Assembly (NCBI GenBank): GCA_964356195.1 | Contig: CAYHGP010000001.1 | Coordinates: 1 to 64,000 of the forward strand | Direction of reading: 5' to 3' | Length of the DNA stretch: 64,000 nt | From: 2-02-FULL-48-14 sp964356195 | GTDB lineage: Bacteria; Patescibacteriota; Gracilibacteria; UBA1369; 2-02-FULL-48-14 | Part shown: one piece after another, positions 25,109 through 32,873 of the stretch | Position numbering within the stretch: position 1 is the stretch's first letter | How the letters are laid out: each line of letters opens with the position of its first letter | The notes under the pieces: model-generated | Databases searched by the model: none | Told to the model about the DNA's origin: nothing | What the model saw: only the letters and a program-made list of their open reading frames with translations | Position numbers and translations under genes: made by a program

Positions 25109-26242
25109 TTAGCTCATTCTTTGCCTGATTCCAAGGAGAAGCTCCTTGGCTTTTTTGATTTCCTCTTTTGTTGTGAAACGACCGAGGGTGAGCCGCAGTG
25201 ATTCGCCGGCTTGTTTTTTGGACTGGCCGAGGGCAAGCAGGACCGAAGAGGGCTCCGTTTTCCCCGAAGAACAGGCCGAGCCGCTGGAGGCGGCGAGGCC
25301 TTCGATGTCCAAGCGCATGACGAGCGTTTCGCCGGAAGCGCCGGGGACGTGAATGTTGATGTTGTTTTCGGCGCGATCTTTGCGGGAACCGTTGAGGGTG
25401 ATGCCGGGCAGGGCGAGGAGCGAGTCGAGCAGTTCGTCGCGCATGGCGGCGAGACGCGCGGCTTCTTTTTTGCCGGTTTTCAAAACAAGTTCGAGAGCTT
25501 TGGCAAAGCCCACAATGAGGGCCTGGTTTTCCGTTCCGCCGCGCATACGAAACTCTTGGCCGCCGCCGTGAATCAGCGGTGCGATTTTAATCCCTTCTCT
25601 CACGTAGAGCAGGCCAATGCCTTTGGGTCCGTAGATTTTACTTCCGTTGAGGCTGAGTAAATCGACATTCAGTTCCTCTACGTTGATGCCTGTGAAACCG
25701 GGCGCCTGGCATGCGTCGGTGTGGAATAAAATTCCTTTCTCGCGACAGAGTTTTGCGATTTGTTTGATTGGCTGGATTGTTCCGATTTCGTTATTCACTG
25801 TCATGACGGAAACCAAAATCGTGTCCGGGCGCAGGGCTTTTTCGATGTCTTCCACGTGCATTATTCCGTCTGAATCGGGCGAAACTTCCGTGAGTTCGAA
25901 GCCAAAATTGTCGCGCAAGTAGCGGGCGGGTTCCGTAACGGCGGGATGTTCAATCGCAGAAATTACAAGGTGCTTACCGCGATCTTGGCGAGCGAAGGCG
26001 GTGCCGAAAATTGCCATGTTGCAGGATTCGGTTCCGCTGCCCGTGAAAATAATTTCGTGCGGTGAAAAGGCGCCCAAAAGTTTTAAACATTTTGTGCGGG
26101 AATCATCAATGGCCTGACGTGCTTTTTGGCCAAATCGATGAATGGACGAGGGGTTGCCAAACTCATCCTTCAAATAAGGAAGCATGGCTTTTAGAACCCG
26201 CGGATCCAGCGGGGTCGCGGCCGCGTAATCCAAGTAAATCAT
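25109..26242 (-). CDS. Cysteine desulfurase (IscS/NifS family)
   Basis: PLP enzyme releasing sulfur from cysteine for Fe-S clusters or tRNA thiolation. 377 residues. Motifs: MIYLDYAAATPLDPRVLKAM at the start, HLVISAIEHPAV, FHTDACQAPGF, the PLP-lysine segment LSLNGSKIYGPKGIGLLYV, and the catalytic-Cys loop AASSGSACSSGKTEPSSVLL. The ATG overlaps the raiA TGA (ATGA). Partners such as iscU or mnmA are not in this window. It would support IspG (4Fe-4S) among others. Confidence 0.95.
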   Translation of the reverse strand: MIYLDYAAATPLDPRVLKAMLPYLKDEFGNPSSIHRFGQKARQAIDDSRTKCLKLLGAFSPHEIIFTGSGTESCNMAIFGTAFARQDRGKHLVISAIEHPAVTEPARYLRDNFGFELTEVSPDSDGIMHVEDIEKALRPDTILVSVMTVNNEIGTIQPIKQIAKLCREKGILFHTDACQAPGFTGINVEELNVDLLSLNGSKIYGPKGIGLLYVREGIKIAPLIHGGGQEFRMRGGTENQALIVGFAKALELVLKTGKKEAARLAAMRDELLDSLLALPGITLNGSRKDRAENNINIHVPGASGETLVMRLDIEGLAASSGSACSSGKTEPSSVLLALGQSKKQAGESLRLTLGRFTTKEEIKKAKELLLGIRQRMS

Positions 26243-26556
26243 GCCCGAGGAAGTTTCTTAAAATGTTTCACCAAAAGTTGGGCCATGCGATCGCTAGCAA
26301 AATCCAAAACTTCCGTGATGGTGTGTTTCACTTCGCTGCTCACCAGGCGTTTGCGAGGCATTTCCAAAATACATTCGTAGGCAAAAGCGCTGTGTTTTTC
26401 GTGCTTTTGGATGTTGGCAAACAGGTGAACCGTGTCTTCATCGGGATAGTGTGCCTGCACAATGGGTTCGAGGGCAGTCAGCTTTTTTTCGAGATATTCT
26501 TCGAATTGAGCGCGTTCGGGTTCGGTCAAATTTCGGATTCTTCGGTGGATTCGCAT
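26239..26556 (-). CDS. Ribosome hibernation factor (HPF/RaiA family)
   Basis: 105 residues, matching short HPF/YfiA proteins. The S30AE fold shows ERAQFEEYLEKKLTALEPIV and HSAFAYECILEMPRKRLVSS, followed by LDFASDRMAQLLVKHFKK. These proteins sit in the 30S A and P sites and inactivate ribosomes in stationary phase. It overlaps the cysteine desulfurase start and lies 35 bases after the adenosyltransferase gene. Confidence 0.8.
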   Translation of the reverse strand: MRIHRRIRNLTEPERAQFEEYLEKKLTALEPIVQAHYPDEDTVHLFANIQKHEKHSAFAYECILEMPRKRLVSSEVKHTITEVLDFASDRMAQLLVKHFKKLPRA

Positions 26557-26591
26557 AGTAAGGAGGGTTAGGAACTAGAGAGGTCATTGTA

Positions 26592-27080
26592 TCACGATTT
26601 TTTCCAAAGCACCTCCATTTTACCCTTTTCTTGATTTATGGCTCGCGCCAGCAAAAAAAGATAGTCGGAAAGACGATTGAGGTAGGGGACGGCGTCCTTT
26701 GGAGTGGAGTCGAGTGCGACAAGCGTTCGTTCGGTGCGACGGCAGACAGCGCGGGCAATGTGGAGCTGAGCGGCCTCGGGGTCGCCGCCCGGGAGGATGA
26801 AGTTTTTGAGTGGCGGAAGCGTAGGCTCCAGCGCGAAAAGTTCGGCTTCGATTCTTTGGAGCTGCTCGCTCATGCTGCCTTCAAGTCCCGCGAGGAGGGC
26901 GCCGAGTTCAAAAAGATCGCACTGAATGCGCTCGATTTCCTGGCTTGGAGTGAGGCCGAGGCTCGCGGAGAGTTCGTCCACGGTTCCAATGGCCTCAATG
27001 CGAGGGTCGGTTTTTTGGAGGCGTTGGCCGTGAAGGAGGCCGGTGGTTCCGTTGTCTCCGGTTTTTGTGACGATTGTCAT
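26592..27080 (-). CDS. PduO-type cob(I)alamin adenosyltransferase
   Basis: Transfers the adenosyl group of ATP to cob(I)alamin, producing coenzyme B12. 162 residues. The family motif is near-perfect: VTKTGDNGTTGLLHGQRLQK, then DPRIEAIGTVDELSASLGL, with VCRRTERTLVALDS and YLNRLSDYLFLLARAIN at the C-terminus. No cobalamin synthesis or B12-dependent enzyme is in the window; a class II ribonucleotide reductase elsewhere would explain the need (inference). First gene of the minus-strand run down to vanW. Upstream is a dispersed palindromic repeat (27131-27185). Confidence 0.93.
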   Translation of the reverse strand: MTIVTKTGDNGTTGLLHGQRLQKTDPRIEAIGTVDELSASLGLTPSQEIERIQCDLFELGALLAGLEGSMSEQLQRIEAELFALEPTLPPLKNFILPGGDPEAAQLHIARAVCRRTERTLVALDSTPKDAVPYLNRLSDYLFLLARAINQEKGKMEVLWKKS

Positions 27081-27130
27081 GGGATTACTTTACACTTCTT
27101 GGGGTCCAGCCGCCGTCTTGAATAAAAGTA

Positions 27131-27185
27131 CTAATGTTGTGCAATTCACTCATATGAGTTTGCGGTGCAACATCAGCAAAACCTG
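27131..27185. repeat. Dispersed palindromic repeat ACTCATATGAGT (copy 1)
   Basis: Perfect 12-base palindrome at 27148-27159 flanked by further complementary arms (TGTTGTGCAA on the left, TGCGGTGCAACA on the right) and by CAGCAAAACCTGG. A second copy in inverted orientation is at 37035-37092. It lies in the divergent region between the adenosyltransferase gene and the gene at 27251. Confidence 0.65.
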
Positions 27186-27250
27186 GCAAGACCTCTTTCC
27201 TTCGCAAGCGGCTCTAATTTGCTAAGCTGGCGCTACTTTAACTATCCCCT

Positions 27251-27655
27251 ATGTCTGACCAAGCGATGCACGAAAAAATCAAACTTCTCCAAGATAAGCT
27301 CATGGAGCTGAAGGAAGTGAAGAGTCTTATGAAGGACATTGAGGACGATTTGCCTATGGAGCTCGAAGAACTTCAGATTCAGCTTAAAGACCTCAAGAAA
27401 CAGGCCAAAGACCGCAAAGATGAACACATGAAACTTATCTTAGACGAGAATGCGGACTACGCTGAATACCGCGAACGTGTGCAGCTGGCTAAAGAAGAAA
27501 TTGCCCAGGCCAAGCTTGAGATTTTCACCATTGCTGCCAACCAAACTCGCGAACACGGCGACATCGATCAAACGGTGCTTGTGGACGGTTCTCCTTTCCG
27601 CTTGCAGACCCAAAAAGAGGTGCAGGTGTACCTCAACGGAAAAGTGATCAAGTAA
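27251..27655 (+). CDS. Coiled-coil hypothetical protein
   Basis: 134 residues. Residues 1-100 are helical and highly charged with heptad-like spacing (HEKIKLLQDKLMELKEVKSL, then MELEELQIQLKDLKKQAKD), a strong coiled-coil pattern. The last 30 residues are different (HGDIDQTVLVDGSPFRLQTQ, then VQVYLNGKVIK) and may form a small beta unit. No signal peptide. Function not recognised. Single-gene unit between the repeat at 27131 and the next gene. Confidence 0.6.
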   Translation: MSDQAMHEKIKLLQDKLMELKEVKSLMKDIEDDLPMELEELQIQLKDLKKQAKDRKDEHMKLILDENADYAEYRERVQLAKEEIAQAKLEIFTIAANQTREHGDIDQTVLVDGSPFRLQTQKEVQVYLNGKVIK

Positions 27656-27706
27656 ATTGCTTTAAGCTGAATTTGTGGTAGGCTTACCCCTTAACTCTTT
27701 TGTGTT

Positions 27707-28207
27707 ATGGGTGTAGATCATACTAGAATACTTGGGCTGGAGGATAGTGAGCGGGTGCGGACCCTTGAGGCGCAGTGTCCGGGTGTATTGAGCGTGGTTC
27801 GTTTTGTCGTCCAGTCCACCGTTGTCGCGACAATGGATTCCGGCGTGAGCAGGAGCGCGGGCTGCGGACACGAGTTTCTTCAAGGGCTGGGCTTTGATGC
27901 CGCGGTGGAACTTTTGATTAAAGAAGGAATTGTTGAGATGGATTCGAAGCGAGTCGTGCTGAAGCTGGATGATGCTGAAACACGGGACCTGCGACTGACG
28001 GCCTTGGAAGAACAAAGCCCCGGAGTAAATACTGTCTTGGGCATGGTAAAGAACATCGAAGAAAGCCATGGTGCCCCCTTGAGTCTTGATTGGCTGGAGA
28101 ATCAGCGCCTTGGAGCAGCGGTTCGGGCCTTGCTTGATGCGGGCTTTGTTAGCGTTGAGGAAGATGAATTGCTCGGAAGAGTGGTTAAGCTTAAACCACA
28201 GGCTTAG
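27707..28207 (+). CDS. Hypothetical protein with an internal duplication
   Basis: 166 residues made of two similar halves of about 80 residues. VRTLEAQCPGVLSVVRFV (about 17-34) parallels LTALEEQSPGVNTVLGMV (about 97-114); LGFDAAVELLIKEGIVEMD parallels LGAAVRALLDAGFVSVEED; and RVVLKLDDAE parallels RVVKLKPQA. Each half looks like helices followed by a two-strand wing, reminiscent of winged helices, but no family is recognised. No export signal. The 3' end overlaps the convergent RnfD-like gene by 17 bases. Confidence 0.6.
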   Translation: MGVDHTRILGLEDSERVRTLEAQCPGVLSVVRFVVQSTVVATMDSGVSRSAGCGHEFLQGLGFDAAVELLIKEGIVEMDSKRVVLKLDDAETRDLRLTALEEQSPGVNTVLGMVKNIEESHGAPLSLDWLENQRLGAAVRALLDAGFVSVEEDELLGRVVKLKPQA

Positions 28208-29018
28208 GGGCCGGTTTCAGTCGGAAGGAAGCGTTGAACAGATTCGCCACAATAATGGCGAAGAGTTCGAAGTAGGGAACTCCGAGAAAGGCGAATCCGA
28301 AATAGGCGACGGCGGCAATAGCTCCAAATACAACCTGCTTCCAAGGAAGGAAGGGAGAGGTCTTGGGTTCGGGCAGCATAATGGAGGCCATAAAGTAAAC
28401 GGTGGAACTCGTGAGGGCGAATTTGAGACTTTCGAGATCTCCGGAGTAAGAGCCAAAGAATAAGTACGTTAGGAGGAAGTACGCCACAAGGAAAGAAGAG
28501 AAAATCCACCATTTTTTCCAAACATAAAATCCACCCAAGACCCAAACGGTCATGAGCAGGAAGGACACGGAAACTCCGATGGAAAGGGCTCCGAAAGAAG
28601 CGCCCCACCATGAAATGATGGGTTGGCTCATGCCCGGAATGAAAGCGACGATTCCCGCCATGAGCAGCAATCCTCCTACCGCCGGGTTCACAATGGGTGA
28701 ACCTCTGAATTCAATGAAAAATTTGAGTGTGATGGCAATGAAAGTGGCGAGAAGCGGGTAAAGGGCTTCTGAAAAAGTAGTCCCTGCGCGTAAGAGTAAA
28801 AACAGAAGGAGGCCGGTGACCACGGTGTCCCATACGTTTTTGTGTTTCTCGGAAATCCAGCTGTAGAGGGCGTAAAGCACCAAACTGAAGCCCAAAGTCA
28901 GAGCCAAATGCACAAGAAGTTCAACGGAAAAATTATAGCCCAAAGCCGCCGCGGAAAAGATCGAAAGGAAGATCGTGAATTGTTTGATGGGGTCATTGAG
29001 AAGCTGCTTGAGTTGCAT
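28191..29018 (-). CDS. RnfD/NqrB-like membrane subunit
   Basis: 275 residues with about 8-9 membrane helices. Two segments match the RnfD/NqrB/RnfE family: RGSPIVNPAVGGLLLM (family: FNPAA) at about 120-135 and SSTVYFMASIMLPEPKTSPF (family: FMATDPxTSP) at about 210-229. In Rnf and Nqr, these subunits carry flavin and move electrons across the membrane. The usual partners (RnfA, B, C, E, G) are not adjacent, but a divergent operon 42 bases away encodes an FMN-binding lipoprotein and its flavin transferase. A reduced flavin-based export chain is likely (inference). Confidence 0.75.
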   Translation of the reverse strand: MQLKQLLNDPIKQFTIFLSIFSAAALGYNFSVELLVHLALTLGFSLVLYALYSWISEKHKNVWDTVVTGLLLFLLLRAGTTFSEALYPLLATFIAITLKFFIEFRGSPIVNPAVGGLLLMAGIVAFIPGMSQPIISWWGASFGALSIGVSVSFLLMTVWVLGGFYVWKKWWIFSSFLVAYFLLTYLFFGSYSGDLESLKFALTSSTVYFMASIMLPEPKTSPFLPWKQVVFGAIAAVAYFGFAFLGVPYFELFAIIVANLFNASFRLKPAPKPVV

Positions 29019-29060
29019 GGCGTATTGTGGGAAAGTAATGACCGTATTCTAACAAGATCC

Positions 29061-29561
29061 ATGCAAAAAACCACCCATTACTTTTTGTTTCTCCTTATTG
29101 TTACCGGCTTGCTTTTTACAGGTTGCCGCACGAAAGACCAGCCTGTTGACACGGAGGAAACCACCGGCTTTGAGGTGGAGGACGATGGAGGAGACAATGG
29201 AGAGGACGAAGACACGGCAAGCGATACCACTACTACGACGACTACAACGACCGCCGGCACCTACAAAGACGGAACTTACACGGCGACGGGTTCTTACAAC
29301 TGTCCTGCCGGGCCTTCAGAAATGGGCGTCACGCTTACCCTTGTAGACAATACGGTCACGGACGTGAGCATCAGTTCCATGGATATGATGAACACTACGG
29401 TTCTCTATTATCAGGGCGTATTTGACGAGGAAATCGATGCCCTTGTGGTGGGTAAAAAACTCGATGAAATTGGGAGCTTTCGTTCCGTGAGTGGAGCTTC
29501 TCTCACTCCCAAAGGATTCACGGCCGCTCTGGAGGCCATCAAACTGGAGGCGGCGTCATGA
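29061..29561 (+). CDS. FMN-binding-domain lipoprotein (flavinylation target)
   Basis: 166 residues from the ATG at 29061. Lipoprotein signal (MQKTTHYFLFLLIVTGLLFTGC), then an acidic linker (about 25-55) ending in nine Thr. The FMN-binding domain runs from about 65 (GTYKDGTYTATGSYNCPAGP) to the end. The flavinylation motif SGASLTPKGF is close to the C-terminus; in NqrC/RnfG-type proteins FMN is joined to the last Thr of the S-G-A-T/S-x-T motif. The gene is coupled to apbE by ATGA overlap. It is probably an extracytoplasmic electron carrier taking electrons from the RnfD-like protein. Confidence 0.85.
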   Translation: MQKTTHYFLFLLIVTGLLFTGCRTKDQPVDTEETTGFEVEDDGGDNGEDEDTASDTTTTTTTTTAGTYKDGTYTATGSYNCPAGPSEMGVTLTLVDNTVTDVSISSMDMMNTTVLYYQGVFDEEIDALVVGKKLDEIGSFRSVSGASLTPKGFTAALEAIKLEAAS

Positions 29562-30454
29562 GATGTATTGAAATCCAAAAGGAGCAACTTGGTACACCGA
29601 TTATTTTAACGATTGTGACGGACGATGAAGCGGGGGCCAGGCTCGCAGCGAAGCTTGCCTTTGAGGAAGCGGAGCGAATCGAAAAAAGCTATTCGCGTTT
29701 TTTAGAAGGGAATGAACTTGCGGATTTGAATGCGCGGGTCGGGAAATGGACTACCGTGAGCGAGGAACTGTTTAATTTGATTGCGTTTGGAGTGCGGCTT
29801 GGCGAACGGACTCGTGGAGCCTTTGACCTCACTGTCAAAAGCATTTTGGAGGGCTGGGGCTATGACGCTTCCTATTCTTTGAAGGAGGGTACGCCGGGAA
29901 GGACGGGAGGGGTGGAACTGGGTGAGGATTTTTCGGTTCGTGCGATGGCGACGATTGAACTTGGTGGCTTGGGGAAAGGGTACGCCATCGACCGGATGCT
30001 GAGTTTTTTGCGCGAATTTCCGAACGTTTCCATTAACGCCGGCGGGGATTTGATTGTACGCGGGGTGGATGAAGACGAAAAACCGTGGCGCATTGTATTG
30101 GAACATCCCACGGATACCACTCAGGGGATTGGTTACGTGGATACAACGGGCTTGGCCTTGGCGGCGAGCAGTCCTTCGCGAAGGGCGTGGAGGAACCGGC
30201 ATCACCTGGTGGACCCGCGCAAGGTGGAGCCGGCAATGAATATGTTGGCGGTTTACACCCAGTCTTCGTCAGCCCTTTTGTCCGATTCCTATGCTACGGC
30301 TCTCTTTGTTTTGGGTTTTGAAGAGGCTAAAAGTTTACTGCAGGGAAATGGAGGGCTTCGCCCTCTGCTGCCGGTGGAGGCGCTGCTCGTGAGCCCGGAG
30401 GGGAAGGCTTATAGAAGTGGCGGATTTCAGGGGGTACTGTTTGGCGAGAGCTGA
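29558..30454 (+). CDS. apbE: FAD:protein FMN transferase
   Basis: Attaches FMN covalently to Thr in target proteins outside the membrane, using FAD. 298 residues. Motifs: EEAERIEKSYSRFLEGNELA, GERTRGAFDLTVKSILEGWG, IELGGLGKGYAIDRML, SINAGGDLIVRGVDEDEKPW and HHLVDPRK near the C-terminal metal site. No obvious signal peptide or lipobox is seen, which is unusual because ApbE normally acts extracytoplasmically; a start further upstream is excluded by the overlap with the FMN lipoprotein gene. Translationally coupled to its likely substrate. Confidence 0.92.
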   Translation: MRCIEIQKEQLGTPIILTIVTDDEAGARLAAKLAFEEAERIEKSYSRFLEGNELADLNARVGKWTTVSEELFNLIAFGVRLGERTRGAFDLTVKSILEGWGYDASYSLKEGTPGRTGGVELGEDFSVRAMATIELGGLGKGYAIDRMLSFLREFPNVSINAGGDLIVRGVDEDEKPWRIVLEHPTDTTQGIGYVDTTGLALAASSPSRRAWRNRHHLVDPRKVEPAMNMLAVYTQSSSALLSDSYATALFVLGFEEAKSLLQGNGGLRPLLPVEALLVSPEGKAYRSGGFQGVLFGES

Positions 30455-30475
30455 ATGTAATCCCGTGACGTCAAA

Positions 30476-30525
30476 TGGCTTGCCTGAGCCATTATTCGTC
30501 CCAAAGACCATGCACGTGCAGACTT
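30476..30525. repeat. Composite palindromic element (copy 2, degenerate)
   Basis: TGGCT-TGCCTG-AGCCA hairpin at 30476-30491 and TGCACGTGCAGACTT at 30511-30525, which matches 15 of the 20 bases of the perfect palindrome inside dxr. It lies between apbE and the gene at 30650. Confidence 0.6.
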
Positions 30526-30595
30526 TTCAAGTATTCCCCAGGCTGCCCACTTGCCCCGTATGAATGCCTGGAATTGCGCTACTGCCTGCGGAGAT

Positions 30596-30624
30596 TTGCC
30601 ATGTTCATGTAAATGTGGTATAGT
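30596..30624 (+). promoter_or_regulatory. Promoter of the gene at 30650
   Basis: TTGCCA (30596-30601), 17 bases, TATAGT (30619-30624), with TG one base before the -10 (extended -10). Expected start near 30631. Confidence 0.6.
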
Positions 30625-30649
30625 ATAAAGATTCACTAACCCCATTGCT

Positions 30650-30886
30650 ATGCCGCACCGTCATGAAGGTCACCGTCCTGCTCTCGAAGATAGAGATCCT
30701 GGGCTTGATGCCAAAGTAGAGGAAACCCCGGGCACTATTGAAGAACAAATTGATTTGTTCCGAGATATGTTTGCAGAAGCGGGGCACGCCAGACACGAAA
30801 AATCTAAATACTGGAAAGAAAAACGGATTAAAGCCGTACCTAGAAACGAACGCTGGCCGGACGAAGAATGGAAAGAAGCGGCGTAA
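30650..30886 (+). CDS. Small charged hypothetical protein
   Basis: 78 residues, very hydrophilic and rich in Glu, Arg, Lys and His (MPHRHEGHRPALEDRDPGLD at the start, RNERWPDEEWKEAA at the end). The middle EEQIDLFRDMFAEAGHARHE is probably helical. No family is recognised. The well-formed extended -10 promoter upstream and the clean position before the convergent lipid kinase gene support a real, separately transcribed gene. Confidence 0.55.
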   Translation: MPHRHEGHRPALEDRDPGLDAKVEETPGTIEEQIDLFRDMFAEAGHARHEKSKYWKEKRIKAVPRNERWPDEEWKEAA

Positions 30887-30892
30887 GCTTCT

Positions 30893-31702
30893 CTAAAATT
30901 TCTTCTTGAAGACCACGGAAATGGCCTTGGGCAAAGCTTCAATGTTCACCACTTTGCCCTTACACACTTCGCCGTCCACTTGGTACTTGAATTCGCTCCT
31001 CGCCTTGATGACAACGCTGCGACTCGAAAAGGTGAGGAGCTTTCCTTTTGAGGTGAGGACGAAGGTGTTGAGTAGCCCGTCGTTGGGACTCACTTTGGTG
31101 TAGGGCACGGGAAGGATGTTGAAAACCATGATCAAGTTCGCCAGCACTTGCACACGCTTGCCATCAAGGGTGAGCTTGTAGGGCTTGGCGCGGTAGAACA
31201 AAAAGGTCTTTAGAAAAATCCACGCGTAGGCGAAGAGACCGAGCTTTCGTTTGAGACTGCGGGAGGTTTCTTGCATCAAAAAGGCGTCGTAGCCGCGGCC
31301 CACCGCCACCATTCCATAGTTTTTTTGATTCACGCGCATGACGTCCAGAAATTGCCCGTCGTGCTTGAGTCCTGTTTCGAGGGCGGAGCGCACGCTGAGC
31401 AGTGAAATGTCGAGGGCGCGGGCGAGGAGATTGCCGCTGCCCTGAGGTAAAATTACCAGGGGTGTTTTGATTTCTTTTTGGATGAGAACTTTGACCACTT
31501 CGGCCACGGTGCCATCACCCCCGGAAACAATAATGCGGTCGAAAGGATAGTCGAAAAGGGGGGCTAGATTTTGTTTAGGGGAAGTGTCGTGCCAGCTCCA
31601 TTCGTAGCCGTGTTTGAGGAGAGTTTCCTGGATTAGCGCGGGAATGTCCCTCCACTTTCTTGACCCTGATACCGGGTTGTAAATAACGAGAGCTTGTTTC
31701 AT
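30893..31702 (-). CDS. Diacylglycerol-kinase-family lipid kinase
   Basis: About 269 residues from the ATG at 31702 (MKQALVIYNPVSGSRKW); the longer frame to 31726 is less likely. The catalytic glycine motif IIVSGGDGTVAEVVKVL (about 57-73) and PLVILPQGSGNLLARAL (about 80-96) define the DAGK/YegS/BmrU family, which phosphorylates diacylglycerol or related lipids, or sphingosine-like bases. The C-terminal half is the usual beta-sandwich (NLIMVFNILPVPYTKVSPND). The substrate cannot be told from sequence. Divergent from the small membrane gene at 31866. Confidence 0.88.
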   Translation of the reverse strand: MKQALVIYNPVSGSRKWRDIPALIQETLLKHGYEWSWHDTSPKQNLAPLFDYPFDRIIVSGGDGTVAEVVKVLIQKEIKTPLVILPQGSGNLLARALDISLLSVRSALETGLKHDGQFLDVMRVNQKNYGMVAVGRGYDAFLMQETSRSLKRKLGLFAYAWIFLKTFLFYRAKPYKLTLDGKRVQVLANLIMVFNILPVPYTKVSPNDGLLNTFVLTSKGKLLTFSSRSVVIKARSEFKYQVDGEVCKGKVVNIEALPKAISVVFKKKF

Positions 31703-31736
31703 TCGTTTGTTTGACGATAAGGCCAAAATTCGCTAC

Positions 31737-31742
31737 TATAAT
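31737..31742 (+). promoter_or_regulatory. -10 box upstream of the 31866 gene
   Basis: TATAAT (31737-31742) is a perfect -10; the nearest -35-like TTGACG (31711-31716) has an over-long 20-base spacer. If used, the mRNA leader would be about 115 bases, unusually long for this window. Confidence 0.35.
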
Positions 31743-31865
31743 ACAAGCTTTTCAAAAGAAAGCTGCCGAGATTTCCCTCTCGCACAAACATTGCCGTATT
31801 GACAGGGCCTGTTGTGAAGACCTGCAACCTAGAAAAACCTTAGTCATAAAACATTTCCCGACATT

Positions 31866-32096
31866 ATGTGGCTTTTTAGTATCCTCATTCTCGTCCAAAT
31901 TGTTTCCGCTGCAGTCTGCGCGTTGACCGTTCGAAAGCTCTACGCGTACATAAATCAGTATCGGTTTGGCGAATCTGTCTACACGTTATTGTTCGGGTTC
32001 ATGCGTCTTCGTTATTTCGTCTACCTATATGCCTTCATGGTGACTGCGGCCACGGTTTTGGGACTTAGCCTTGCCTTCTCATCCCTTTCAACATGA
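31866..32096 (+). CDS. Small two-helix membrane protein
   Basis: 76 residues. Helix one (MWLFSILILVQIVSAAVCAL) and helix two (FVYLYAFMVTAATVLGLSLA) flank a basic loop (VRKLYAYINQYRFGESVYTL). The stop overlaps the ATG of the PH-domain gene (ATGA), so the two proteins are probably made together. Function unknown. Confidence 0.6.
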   Translation: MWLFSILILVQIVSAAVCALTVRKLYAYINQYRFGESVYTLLFGFMRLRYFVYLYAFMVTAATVLGLSLAFSSLST

Positions 32097-32698
32097 ATCA
32101 AAAAAACTTTAAGGGGCAACTGGATGACGAGGTGGTGCTTTGTTACTTTCGCAAACACTGGATTGCGTTATTTCCCCGCCTCATGGTGCTTCCCGTGGCG
32201 TTTTTATTCATCGTCCTGGGCTTCGTGTTCCTTCGTCCCCTGAGCCAATCCGGACTCCTCGTGGGTACGCTCACCGTCGGTGGATTCCTCGCTCTTGCTT
32301 ATATCATTCACGCCCAGTTCCTCGCCATCTTTCACTACTACCTTCACACCATCATCATCACTAATCACCGAATTGTCGAAGTGGACCGTTCGGTTTTTTT
32401 AAAGGACGCTAAGAATTCCATCGACCTTTCCAATATCCAAGATGTCCAAAAAAACCGCAGCGGGTTGATGCAAAGTATTTTTGACTATGGCTCGCTGGTG
32501 ATCGTGCTTTCGGGCAGCTCTGAAACGCGTACCCTGGATTTGGTACCGCGGCCCGAATATCAATTCAAGAAAATCAACCAAGTCAAAAGCACTTATTTGC
32601 CGACGCGCAATCAGCAAATTGCTCCCACACATTTCGCTCCAACCGACGTGCCTTTTGTCCGAGACTCGGTTGAAAGGAGTTTGAGTTTGGTGGAGTAG
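32093..32698 (+). CDS. Membrane protein with bacterial PH-like domain
   Basis: 201 residues. Cytoplasmic N-terminus (DDEVVLCYFRKHWIALFPRL), two helices (PVAFLFIVLGFVFLRPL and LTVGGFLALAYIIHAQFLAI), then a bPH domain (about 85-165) with TIIITNHRIVEVDRSVFLKD and NIQDVQKNRSGLMQSIFDYG, the typical strand-turn pattern of the YdbT/YvbH class. The C-terminal tail is disordered. These proteins bind membranes or partners, with unknown roles. Coupled to the small membrane gene upstream. Followed by a terminator at 32772-32796. Confidence 0.8.
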   Translation: MNQKNFKGQLDDEVVLCYFRKHWIALFPRLMVLPVAFLFIVLGFVFLRPLSQSGLLVGTLTVGGFLALAYIIHAQFLAIFHYYLHTIIITNHRIVEVDRSVFLKDAKNSIDLSNIQDVQKNRSGLMQSIFDYGSLVIVLSGSSETRTLDLVPRPEYQFKKINQVKSTYLPTRNQQIAPTHFAPTDVPFVRDSVERSLSLVE

Positions 32699-32771
32699 GC
32701 GGGCAGTTGCAATAATACATGAGAACGTGGTATGATTCAGTCGATCCGTATCTTGCGGGTGACGCAGAAGG

Positions 32772-32796
32772 CTCCTCCCCTGGGAAGGAGTTTTTT
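32772..32796 (+). terminator. Intrinsic terminator after the PH-domain gene
   Basis: A 19-base hairpin (32772-32790; five outer pairs, one mismatch, two inner pairs) is followed by TTTTTT at 32791-32796. It separates the membrane operon from the promoter of the next gene. Confidence 0.6.
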
Positions 32797-32827
32797 GTTT
32801 GGGAAACCCGGTCCCAAGTTAGCCATG

Positions 32828-32855
32828 TTGACAATTCCACGGATTGTGCTAGAAT
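32828..32855 (+). promoter_or_regulatory. Promoter of the 547-residue protein gene
   Basis: TTGACA (32828-32833), a 16-base spacer, TAGAAT (32850-32855). Predicted start about 32862, 12 bases before the ATG at 32874. Confidence 0.6.
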
Positions 32856-32873
32856 CTGCTCTAATCTTAAAAA

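Noticed and set aside
30427..30645. 72-residue minus-strand frame between apbE and the 30650 gene
   Set aside because: It crosses palindrome copy 2, the 30596-30624 promoter and the apbE 3' end antisense, and has no family-like pattern.
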